Source: Kordiimonadaceae bacterium (GTDB lineage: Bacteria > Pseudomonadota > Alphaproteobacteria > Sphingomonadales > Emcibacteraceae). Taken from it: DNA of 34,737 nt. Below are positions 25,294 to 32,570 of the stretch, piece after piece. Location of the stretch: assembly GCA_018699075.1 (NCBI GenBank), contig JABIPV010000087.1:1-34737 (forward strand), in the 5' to 3' direction. Numbering within the stretch: the first letter of the stretch is position 1; the number at the start of each line of letters is the position of its first letter. Below the pieces are notes generated by a model. The model did no database searches, was not told the DNA's origin, and saw only the letters and a program-made list of their open reading frames with translations. Both the position numbers and the translations under genes were made by a program.

Positions 25294-26415
25294 ATGAATT
25301 TATTAAAATACATAATCCTCAGCTTCACTTTGTTATTAACCCCAAGTGTCGCCCAAGATAATCCCGAGCTTGACGGCGAAATGGCGCGCGCTTTGATAAA
25401 AGTGACTGATAACATAGTGCCGGGAATATCTGTTGCTATTGCTAATTCCGATGGTGTCGTTTGGTCAGGAACATCTGGTTATTCAAATATTGAAGAACAA
25501 AATTCTGTTTCGCAAAGTCATCTATTTGGCATTGGCGATTTAAGTAATTATTATTTGGCAGCGGTATTATTCCAAATGGCCGAAGAGAAAATGCTTGATT
25601 TAAATGCCACGCCCCAATCAATCCTTGGTGAAAAAGTAAGCCATATTGAAAACGCAGATAGCGCAACGCTTTACCAGCTTCTTAATCACACAAGCGGCAT
25701 TTATTCGTGGGCAGAAGATAAAAGCTGGCGTAGAAGAGGGCGCGGTGTCCAGATGAACCCACGTTATCGCTGGGAAAAAGATGAAGTCTTAAAATATATT
25801 TCTAAAGACAGACACCCGGCAAACAATAAACCTGGTGAAGCATATGCCTATTCAAAAAGTAATTACACTTTGCTCGGACTTATTATTGAACAGGTTTCTG
25901 GCGGTGTCATAGAAGATCAAGTAAGAAATAGAATTTTAGACCCTTTGGGCTTAAGTGATACATATTATCATACATACGAAGTCGTACCTTACGGTCAATT
26001 AATCGGGAGCTACCACCTCGCGACAAGTCAATTTATTTCAGAAGTTGGTATAAATTCCAAATTTGAATTTGGCCAAGATGATTTGATCAACACTTCTAAC
26101 GCCAGTCTTTCAGCAGAAGGCATAGGCGGCGGTATAGTTACCACGCCGCGCGATTTGGTTCTTTTTGCCTCGGCACTTCGAAATGGAAAAATTTTAAATG
26201 AACAATCCATGAAGCTTTTTAATGTTGGAAACAACCATTCCCAAAGTGATATTTTAGGTTTTACAGCTGACATGCACTGGTTAGAAAACAAACTAACCAT
26301 TGTTTCTTTTATTAATTTAGGAACCGTAAATAGTGGTGATAGTGAAACATCAACACTATTAAATTCCTATATGGATAAGATACTTCTACCCATTGCTAGA
26401 AAATATGCTAAATAG
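25294..26415 (+). CDS. Secreted serine-beta-lactamase-fold protein lacking the catalytic motifs (pseudoenzyme)
   Basis: A 373-residue protein with a signal peptide (MNLLKYIILSFTLLLTPSVA, cut before QDN) and the layout of class C beta-lactamase/esterase relatives: PGISVAIANSDGVVWSGTSGY, the strand before the active site, LLNHTSGIYSW, GIGGGIVTTPRDLVLFASAL. The catalytic residues are gone: where SxxK belongs it has D82-L83-S84-N85, YSN is Y186-S187-K188, and the late HxG is H315-S-Q. The intact homologue at 27492 has SVTK, YSN and HTG at the matching places. It may therefore bind a ligand or partner without hydrolysis. ATG 25294 follows AAAAGGAA; an in-frame upstream extension to 25252 overlaps the protease and lacks a ribosome binding site. 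It lies 11 nt after the M16 gene and 33 nt before pyrC. Confidence 0.85.
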   Translation: MNLLKYIILSFTLLLTPSVAQDNPELDGEMARALIKVTDNIVPGISVAIANSDGVVWSGTSGYSNIEEQNSVSQSHLFGIGDLSNYYLAAVLFQMAEEKMLDLNATPQSILGEKVSHIENADSATLYQLLNHTSGIYSWAEDKSWRRRGRGVQMNPRYRWEKDEVLKYISKDRHPANNKPGEAYAYSKSNYTLLGLIIEQVSGGVIEDQVRNRILDPLGLSDTYYHTYEVVPYGQLIGSYHLATSQFISEVGINSKFEFGQDDLINTSNASLSAEGIGGGIVTTPRDLVLFASALRNGKILNEQSMKLFNVGNNHSQSDILGFTADMHWLENKLTIVSFINLGTVNSGDSETSTLLNSYMDKILLPIARKYAK

Positions 26416-26448
26416 GCCTTCAAAATATATTCATTTAGGATCTAAGGC

Positions 26449-27495
26449 ATGACGGCAAGTAATAAAATCACCATCACCACTCCTGATGATTGGCATCTTC
26501 ATGTGCGTGACCAGGAATTCTTATCGTCAGTATTGCCCGATTCAGCAAAACGTTTTGCGCGTGCGATTATAATGCCTAATTTAACGGATCCTGTAACCAC
26601 TACAGATCGTGCCGAAGAATACCGTAACCGAATAATAGATGCGCTTCCAAATGAATATAAGCTCACCTTTGAACCATTAATGACACTTTATCTAACCAAT
26701 CGAACAAATGCGTCTGAAATTAAGAAAGCCATCAATAGCGGTTTTGTCCACGCCGTAAAATGGTATCCTGCAGGCGCCACCACCAATTCATCGCAGGGTG
26801 TGAGCGATATTGTCGCTTGTTACGAAGTTTTAGAAACCATGCAAGAAGAAGGAATGCCACTTCTTGTTCACGGTGAAGTAACCGATCCCAATGTTGATAT
26901 ATTTGACCGGGAAAAAGTATTCATTGACCAATTCCTAACGAATATCATTAAAAACTTTCCTAAATTAAAAGTTGTGTTTGAACATATTACCACTGAACAT
27001 GCTGTAACATTAGTTGAAAGCGCATCGAGTAATGTAGCCGCGACCATTACCGCCCATCATATGTTGCTAAACAGAAATGCGCTTTTTAAAGGCGGCATAC
27101 GACCTCATCATTATTGCCTGCCAGTACTTAAAAGAGAAGAACACAGAAAAGCTCTGATTAAAGCCGCGACAAGTGGCAGTCAAAAATTCTTCCTCGGTAC
27201 GGATAGTGCGCCACACACAAAAAATACCAAGGAAAATGCCTGTGGCTGCGCCGGAATTTATACGGCCCATGGCGGTATTGAGTTTTATGCGGAAATCTTT
27301 GATAAAGCGGACGCTTTAAATAAATTAGAAGCATTTGCCAGTTTTAACGGACCCGATTTTTACGGCTTACCGCGCAATAAAAGTAAAATCACTCTCACAA
27401 GAAAACAAACGGATATAGCCGATACATTCCCCTTTGGAGATGAGGTTTGCGTGCCCTTTAGAGCAGGTGAGAAACTTGCCTGGTCAATTGATTAA
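26449..27495 (+). CDS. pyrC: Dihydroorotase, class II
   Basis: PyrC closes carbamoyl-aspartate to dihydroorotate in de novo pyrimidine synthesis. The 348-residue protein is of the E. coli length and has the full metal site: H16 and H18 (DDWHLHVRD), the carboxylated lysine K104 (HAVKWYPAGATTNSS), H141 (LLVHGEV), a further His in VFEHITT, and catalytic D252 in LGTDSAPH. AGGATC lies before ATG 26449. It is the third gene after the M16 protease and pseudoenzyme, perhaps by chance readthrough. Its stop codon overlaps that of the convergent gene by three bases. Confidence 0.96.
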   Translation: MTASNKITITTPDDWHLHVRDQEFLSSVLPDSAKRFARAIIMPNLTDPVTTTDRAEEYRNRIIDALPNEYKLTFEPLMTLYLTNRTNASEIKKAINSGFVHAVKWYPAGATTNSSQGVSDIVACYEVLETMQEEGMPLLVHGEVTDPNVDIFDREKVFIDQFLTNIIKNFPKLKVVFEHITTEHAVTLVESASSNVAATITAHHMLLNRNALFKGGIRPHHYCLPVLKREEHRKALIKAATSGSQKFFLGTDSAPHTKNTKENACGCAGIYTAHGGIEFYAEIFDKADALNKLEAFASFNGPDFYGLPRNKSKITLTRKQTDIADTFPFGDEVCVPFRAGEKLAWSID

Positions 27496-28562
27496 TAATA
27501 TAAATCAACTACTTTATGAACAATATCTAACGTACTAAATTCCCCACCTTGATCACGGTTGGTTAGGATCACGGCGGTGAAATTCTTAGCCGGAATACGG
27601 TATAAAATATTTCTAAAGCCTATAGAGCTGCCTGTATGATATAAAATATCCATCTCTTTATATTTTTCAATACGCCAACCAAAACCATAATCGATCATTT
27701 CACCGTCATTATTTTTTTGATTAGTAAAAGCCATATCAAGATAATTTTTACTGATAAGTTTTTCCGTATATAATGCCTGGTCCCATTTAAAAAGATCTTC
27801 TAAATTTGTATATATTCCGCCGTCACCAAGCACAGCACTAAAGCTGCTTTGATCCGTCAATAATATACCCTCATCTTCAATAGTATATCCAAATGCACGG
27901 TTAGGAACTTCATTAATTCCATTCTCATATGCAAGTGAAGTGGACATGTCGAGAGGTTCAAAAATATTTACCCTAAGATAATCCCGAAATGCCATACCCG
28001 TTATTTTTTCCAACACTTGGGTAAGCATTGCATAGGCCGTATTACTATATTGGTATTTGTCACCCACTGGAAAATATGTTTCTTCAATTCCCATCATATA
28101 ATTTAAAACATCTTTATCCTTAACCTGTCTGGTTTGCGAAGACGGCACCATATCCTCGTAATCCCAAAGGCCCGAAGTATGTTGCAACAGGTGCTTTATA
28201 GTAATGGCTTCACCGTAGCTTGGAAAATCAGGAAAAACATCCGTCAAATTGGTTGCCAATGAAAGCTGACCTTTTTCTATAAGCTGTAAGATGCTCATAG
28301 ACGTGAATTGTTTTGTAACCGACGCAAGGCGGAAATTTGTTTTAGACGTCACAGGTATATTTTGCTCAAAGTCAGCTATTCCATACCCTTTTTGAACAAT
28401 GGTCTCTCCGTCTTGAATGATCATCAGCGCCGCACCGGGCATATCTGAAGAATTATAAGGATTAAATATTTGATCAATTTGCTTCATATTATCCACATCT
28501 TCATTCTCTGCCCCACATGATGCCAAAATTAAAGATGATAAAACCAATACTAATTTCTTCAT
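27492..28562 (-). CDS. Serine hydrolase lipoprotein of the beta-lactamase/PBP-like fold
   Basis: A 356-residue lipoprotein: MKKLVLVLSSLILASC is a lipoprotein signal with lipobox LASC, so C16 should be lipidated. The enzyme domain has all three motifs of class C beta-lactamases and DD-peptidase/esterase relatives: S81-V-T-K84, Y172-S-N174 and H309-T-G311. Substrate is unknown; members act on beta-lactams, peptidoglycan peptides or esters, and lipoprotein forms are not usually true resistance enzymes. The frame extends upstream to 28601 into dapF, but ATG 28562 is preceded by AGGGAAAG and begins the signal peptide. It follows dapF by 11 nt, so the product of a cell-wall precursor gene and a possible cell-wall enzyme are made from one mRNA. 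Confidence 0.88.
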   Translation of the reverse strand: MKKLVLVLSSLILASCGAENEDVDNMKQIDQIFNPYNSSDMPGAALMIIQDGETIVQKGYGIADFEQNIPVTSKTNFRLASVTKQFTSMSILQLIEKGQLSLATNLTDVFPDFPSYGEAITIKHLLQHTSGLWDYEDMVPSSQTRQVKDKDVLNYMMGIEETYFPVGDKYQYSNTAYAMLTQVLEKITGMAFRDYLRVNIFEPLDMSTSLAYENGINEVPNRAFGYTIEDEGILLTDQSSFSAVLGDGGIYTNLEDLFKWDQALYTEKLISKNYLDMAFTNQKNNDGEMIDYGFGWRIEKYKEMDILYHTGSSIGFRNILYRIPAKNFTAVILTNRDQGGEFSTLDIVHKVVDLYY

Positions 28563-28573
28563 CGTTCTTTCCC

Positions 28574-29428
28574 TTAAATTGTTAAATAGCCGCTGTAACA
28601 ATATTCCGCTGGTCCAGACATTACAGCCAAGGTATTATCTTTATATGTAATCTTAAGTGTACCACCAGGCATTTCAACATAAACAAAATCTAAATGATGA
28701 ACATAGCCCCGCGCACGAGCGGCGGCGACCGCTGCGCAGGCCCCACTACCGCAACCCATTGTCAGCATTCCCGGGCGTTCCCAAACTTGAAGTTTGATAT
28801 GAGTATCATCGATAATTTCAGCTGAACCCACATTGATGGATTGGGGAAATAAGGGATTATTTTGAACTTTTGGACCTTCGGCTCTTAATAATTCCGAATT
28901 AAATTTTTCAACGAAATAAACCAGATGCGGGTTACCCACATTGACAGCAACGGCATTTTCACCCAGCTCGCACGCCACATTCACATTGAGAGTATCAGCA
29001 TTTTCGGCTAAAGGTATTTTATCCCATTCAAATGAAATATGGCCCATTTCCACGCTAATATTATCACCTTCTTTTGAACAATTTAAAATCTGAAAATTTA
29101 TTTCTAGGCCCATTTCGTCAAGACCCGCTTCTTCAAATAATAGCTTGGCAACGCAGCGCGTAGCATTACCGCAAGCTTCTGCCTCTTCCCCATCAGGATT
29201 ATATATGCGCACCCGGGCATATGCACCTTCGCCCGCATCGCTTACGGGTTCAATGACCATCAATTGTTCTGCGCCGGGACCCGTTTCAATATCACATATA
29301 GATACGATTTCTGAAATAGACGGTTTAAAGGGCTGAGTGCGACCGTCAACGATTACAAAATGATTTCGTAATCCTTGCATTTTCACAAAAGGGCGACCAG
29401 TAGGTGCTATACCAAGCCAATTTTTCAT
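28574..29428 (-). CDS. dapF: Diaminopimelate epimerase
   Basis: DapF interconverts LL- and meso-diaminopimelate, supplying lysine and the peptidoglycan cross-linking residue. The 284-residue protein has the two catalytic cysteines, C86 in EACGNATRCVA and C226 in MGCGSGACAA, and the substrate-binding WERPG just before the second. The N-terminal substrate loop reads LRNHFVIVDGR, whereas most family members have LGNDFV; the binding Asn (N22) is kept. It lies 9 nt downstream of the aminotransferase gene and 11 nt upstream of the serine hydrolase lipoprotein, forming one operon. Confidence 0.95.
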   Translation of the reverse strand: MKNWLGIAPTGRPFVKMQGLRNHFVIVDGRTQPFKPSISEIVSICDIETGPGAEQLMVIEPVSDAGEGAYARVRIYNPDGEEAEACGNATRCVAKLLFEEAGLDEMGLEINFQILNCSKEGDNISVEMGHISFEWDKIPLAENADTLNVNVACELGENAVAVNVGNPHLVYFVEKFNSELLRAEGPKVQNNPLFPQSINVGSAEIIDDTHIKLQVWERPGMLTMGCGSGACAAVAAARARGYVHHLDFVYVEMPGGTLKITYKDNTLAVMSGPAEYCYSGYLTI

Positions 29429-29437
29429 TTTCTTCTT

Positions 29438-30634
29438 CTAATTAAATAGTGATGCAATCGCATCCGTCACATAATCCATATTGGATAGCGTCAGGCCCGC
29501 AATGTTTACGCGGCCATTTGCCATCATATATATATGATGTTCTTTGATCAGTATCTGTGTCTGTTCAGGTGTTAACGTCAGATAAGAAAACATACCATTT
29601 TGTTCGGCAATATATCCAAAGTCACTACTTGGCGCTTTTTCAGCCATTTGTGTGACGAATTTATGACGCATTTCTTTAACTCGCGTTCTCATTTCATCCA
29701 CTTCTTTAATCCACAGATTTCGCAGTTCAACATTGTTTAAAATATGGGATACAACCGCTGCGCCATGATCTGGCGGCATGGAATAAATACTGCGGACGAC
29801 TTTTAACACATGAGATCCATTAATTTTACTTAAGTCCTCTGTTGCGGATACTATAGAAACCGCCCCCACGCGGTCCCTGTAAATGGCAAAGTTCTTAGAA
29901 CAAGAGCTCGCAACTATTGCTTCAGGTAATTTGTCACAGAGCAATTTTACGACATATGCATCTTTTTCTATACCATTGGCAAACCCTTGATATGCGATAT
30001 CAATGAATGGTACCAATTTTCGCTCTAACATAAAATCGGCGACTAAATTCCACTGTTCATTTGATAAATCAGCCCCAGAAGCATTATGACAACATCCATG
30101 TAGTAAGATCACATCGCCTTCATTAGCTTGTCCCAAATCTTCCATCATTTCATCAAAAAGAAATAATCCTTTTTTCATATTATAATAACGATATGTTTTG
30201 GCGGTTAAATTAGCGGCATCTACAATGCCATAATGATTTGGCCATGTGGGATCAGATACCCAAACAGTGGCATCTGGTTTACACGTTTTTAAGAAATCAA
30301 TACCAATGCGGATCGCACCCGTACCCCCAGGTGCTTGAAAAGTAACCACGCGGTTTTCTTTCAATACAGGATGATCTGTACCAAATAATAGTTCCTTAAT
30401 CGCATCATTAAAACCGGGATTCCCCGCAGGAGAAAGATAGGCTTTAGTTTCTTGGTTTTTCACAAGGTATTCTTCAGCTTTTTTCACGCATTCCAAAATG
30501 GCCGTATTACCATCAGCATCTTTATAAACACCAACACCCAAATCAACTTTATTTGGATTATCATCTGCTCTAAAAAGAGTTGATACTAATAAAATCGGGT
30601 CATCCCCTACTGCCTCTAGGCCACTTAAAATCAT
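29438..30634 (-). CDS. tyrB: Aromatic/aspartate aminotransferase (class I, TyrB-like)
   Basis: A PLP enzyme that transfers amino groups between aromatic amino acids or aspartate and 2-oxoglutarate. The 398 residues match the TyrB/AspC alpha subgroup: VDLGVGVYKDADGN near the N-terminus, KAYLSPAGNPGF, W131-P-N, N184 in CCHNASGADL, D212 and Y215 (FIDIAYQGFA), and the PLP lysine K247 in SSCSKNFAIYRDRVG. Substrate preference between Tyr/Phe and Asp cannot be read with certainty; TyrB is the annotation usual for this subgroup. AAAAGGAAAAAG precedes ATG 30634. First gene of the operon with dapF. Confidence 0.9.
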   Translation of the reverse strand: MILSGLEAVGDDPILLVSTLFRADDNPNKVDLGVGVYKDADGNTAILECVKKAEEYLVKNQETKAYLSPAGNPGFNDAIKELLFGTDHPVLKENRVVTFQAPGGTGAIRIGIDFLKTCKPDATVWVSDPTWPNHYGIVDAANLTAKTYRYYNMKKGLFLFDEMMEDLGQANEGDVILLHGCCHNASGADLSNEQWNLVADFMLERKLVPFIDIAYQGFANGIEKDAYVVKLLCDKLPEAIVASSCSKNFAIYRDRVGAVSIVSATEDLSKINGSHVLKVVRSIYSMPPDHGAAVVSHILNNVELRNLWIKEVDEMRTRVKEMRHKFVTQMAEKAPSSDFGYIAEQNGMFSYLTLTPEQTQILIKEHHIYMMANGRVNIAGLTLSNMDYVTDAIASLFN

Positions 30635-30672
30635 TACTTTTTCCTTTTGAATTTTGATCGCTACTAAAAATC

Positions 30673-30701
30673 TTTAAACCACTAATAACAGCAGATGTAA
30701 A
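30673..30701 (-). promoter_or_regulatory. Possible promoter of the aminotransferase-dapF operon
   Basis: On the minus strand TTTACA (30701-30696) and TTTAAA (30678-30673) are 17 nt apart, placing the transcript start about 30 nt before the ATG at 30634. Matches are 5 of 6 and 4 of 6. Confidence 0.35.
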
Positions 30702-30751
30702 AAAAATCACGTATATTTAAGGAGTGTTGTTTTTTAATTTAATATCCCCAT

Positions 30752-30786
30752 AAAAAAACACGGCGTATTCCAAAGAACACGCCGTG
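30752..30786 (-). terminator. Rho-independent terminator of the cystine symporter gene
   Basis: Read on the minus strand, CACGGCGTGTTC pairs with the complement at GAATACGCCGTG (12 bp with one mismatch, loop of 4), followed by seven Ts (30758-30752 on the plus strand As). It lies 23 nt after the symporter stop. The stem is strong and the T-tract perfect. Confidence 0.9.
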
Positions 30787-30809
30787 AGTTTAAATTTTAA
30801 ATTACTTAT

Positions 30810-32180
30810 TTATTCAGCAGGCTGCTCAACGACATCTGGTTCCTTACTCTTTAAAAAGCGGCTGGTTATTACACCTGCAGTCATTGAACCGTTTACATTA
30901 AGCGCTGTACGGGCCATATCGATAAGAGGCTCAATAGAAATCAGCAATGCGACAATCTCAATTGGAAGGCCCATTGCCGGAAGTACGATCATCGCAGCAA
31001 ACGTTGCGCCACCGCCAATGCCAGCAACACCGAAAGAACTTATGGTTACAATACCAACTAGCATAGCGAGGAAAGCAAAATCCACTTCTACACCCACCGT
31101 AGGTGCTACCATAACGGCAAGCATTGTTGGGTAAATACCCGCACAGCCATTTTGGCCAATAGTTGCTCCAAATGTTGCGGAAATATTCGCAATTGCTTTT
31201 GGCACACCAAGTTTACTTGTTTGTGCTTCCACATTCAGCGGTATACAGGCGGCAGAACTTCTGGAAGTGAATGCAAAAGTTAATACGGGCAATACTCCTT
31301 TAAAGAATCGCTTCGGATTGAATCCAGACAAACTAAGCAGTCCGCCGTGAACAACGAACATGATGGCAATCGCAACATAAGATGCGACAATAAATTTACC
31401 TAAATTAAGAACATCTGCTACATTCGAGCTTGCCACAACTTTCGTCATCAACGCCATTACACCATAAGGTGTAAAAGACATAATCATTTGAACAAGCTTC
31501 ATAACTATGCTTTGGATGACATCAACACCTTTAGTGAATGCCTCCTTATTTTCAGGATGCTCTTTCATTGCTTTTAACGCTGCGATCCCAAATAAGATGG
31601 AAAATACGACCACTGAAATAATAGACATGGGCCCTGCTCCGCCAGCAAGACTTGAGAATACATTCCTTGGAATAAAGGACACAATCATTGATGCCAAACT
31701 CAAGTCATCTACTCGTCCTTGCCGTCCTTCAATGGAAACTAGTCGCGCCGTTTCACGGTCACCACTGACCATTCCTTCTGCCGTCAAGCTGAAAAGATCA
31801 GTAACACCGATAGCAACAACCGAAGAAATCATCGTTGTAATAACCAGCACACCAACTACAGATCCGCCAATTTTACCCAATGAGGTTATTTCATCAATAC
31901 GGGTTACCGCCGCAATCATGGAAATTACGATAAGTGGCATAATGATCATATAAAGCAAACGGATGTATCCATTGCCCACAACGTTGGTCCATTCAAGTGT
32001 ATCATTTATGGTCTCAGCACCGACACCATAAAGCATTTGCAAGGCAAATCCGAAGACGACCCCGGCCACAAGCCCCATGAGAACTTTTCTAGAAAGCTTC
32101 ATATCTCCCTGGCTAAATTTAAAGAGTAAATATATAAGCCCCAAAAAAACGGCTAAGTTTAAAATTACAGTTATTGACAT
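30810..32180 (-). CDS. tcyP: L-cystine symporter of the TcyP/YdjN type
   Basis: An inner-membrane cation-coupled symporter of the dicarboxylate/amino acid:cation family (DAACS). The 456-residue sequence can be followed almost motif by motif along E. coli TcyP: VLMGLVAGVVFGFALQ, WTNVVGNGYIRLL, LTPYGVMALMTKVVAxSN (here FTPYGV), VLTFAFTSRSSAACIPLNVE, SATFGATIGQNGCAG, GVAGIGGGATFAAMIVLPAMG and ISIEPLIDMARTALNV. That keeps it apart from GltP/DctA-type glutamate or dicarboxylate carriers. The frame extends to 32225, but ATG 32180 is preceded by GAGGG and matches the family start. It stands alone with its own terminator, divergent from the CocE-type hydrolase. Confidence 0.92.
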   Translation of the reverse strand: MSITVILNLAVFLGLIYLLFKFSQGDMKLSRKVLMGLVAGVVFGFALQMLYGVGAETINDTLEWTNVVGNGYIRLLYMIIMPLIVISMIAAVTRIDEITSLGKIGGSVVGVLVITTMISSVVAIGVTDLFSLTAEGMVSGDRETARLVSIEGRQGRVDDLSLASMIVSFIPRNVFSSLAGGAGPMSIISVVVFSILFGIAALKAMKEHPENKEAFTKGVDVIQSIVMKLVQMIMSFTPYGVMALMTKVVASSNVADVLNLGKFIVASYVAIAIMFVVHGGLLSLSGFNPKRFFKGVLPVLTFAFTSRSSAACIPLNVEAQTSKLGVPKAIANISATFGATIGQNGCAGIYPTMLAVMVAPTVGVEVDFAFLAMLVGIVTISSFGVAGIGGGATFAAMIVLPAMGLPIEIVALLISIEPLIDMARTALNVNGSMTAGVITSRFLKSKEPDVVEQPAE

Positions 32181-32570
32181 AGTTAGTTCCCTCAGTACAA
32201 AAAAAACGCAGTATTCCTGCGCCATATTACTTATTATGTTGCATATATTATCAAGAACAAACTCTCAAGAGAATTTTATTCTAATCAGTAAGTTTTCATC
32301 TATATAATATAGTAAAAAATTCTAAATATTATAATTTTATAGAATTAAAATCCCTATATGCAATTTTTATAAAATAATAATTCTATTAATGTGAGTATTT
32401 TAATAATTATTATGCTTTTTTATATTAATCCCGATGTCATGTTAGCCTAATTTTACTGTAATAGTCAAAAATCAAATCAACCTAACCTTTTAAATTGAAT
32501 TGAAGTGAAGGTTTACCGCCGCGATTTCATAAGTTATAGTCCTTTAAACTAAAAATAGTGGGAGAGAATA
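32181..32570. other. AT-rich divergent intergenic region, 390 bp
   Basis: This is the longest gap without a gene. It holds the 5' leaders of tcyP (left) and the CocE-type hydrolase (right), and long A/T runs. An inverted repeat AATTCTA (32318-32324) / TAGAATT (32340-32346) encloses 15 A/T-rich bases. I see no coding potential, tRNA or riboswitch-like structure. It may be a site for nucleoid proteins or for regulators of either gene. Confidence 0.5.
32512..32540 (+). promoter_or_regulatory. Likely promoter of the CocE-type hydrolase gene
   Basis: TTTACC (32512-32517) and TATAGT (32535-32540) are exactly 17 nt apart, giving a leader of about 24 nt that contains the ribosome binding site GGGAGAG. 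The -10 matches 5 of 6 consensus bases, the -35 4 of 6. Confidence 0.45.

Noticed and set aside
27492..28562. Antibiotic-resistance beta-lactamase
   Set aside because: The motifs fit the broad serine-hydrolase/PBP-like fold, but a lipoprotein in a dapF operon is more likely a cell-wall or esterase enzyme; resistance cannot be claimed from sequence.
31507..31953. A 148-codon + strand frame inside tcyP
   Set aside because: It is the reverse of a clear symporter gene; its composition reflects the membrane codons on the other strand.
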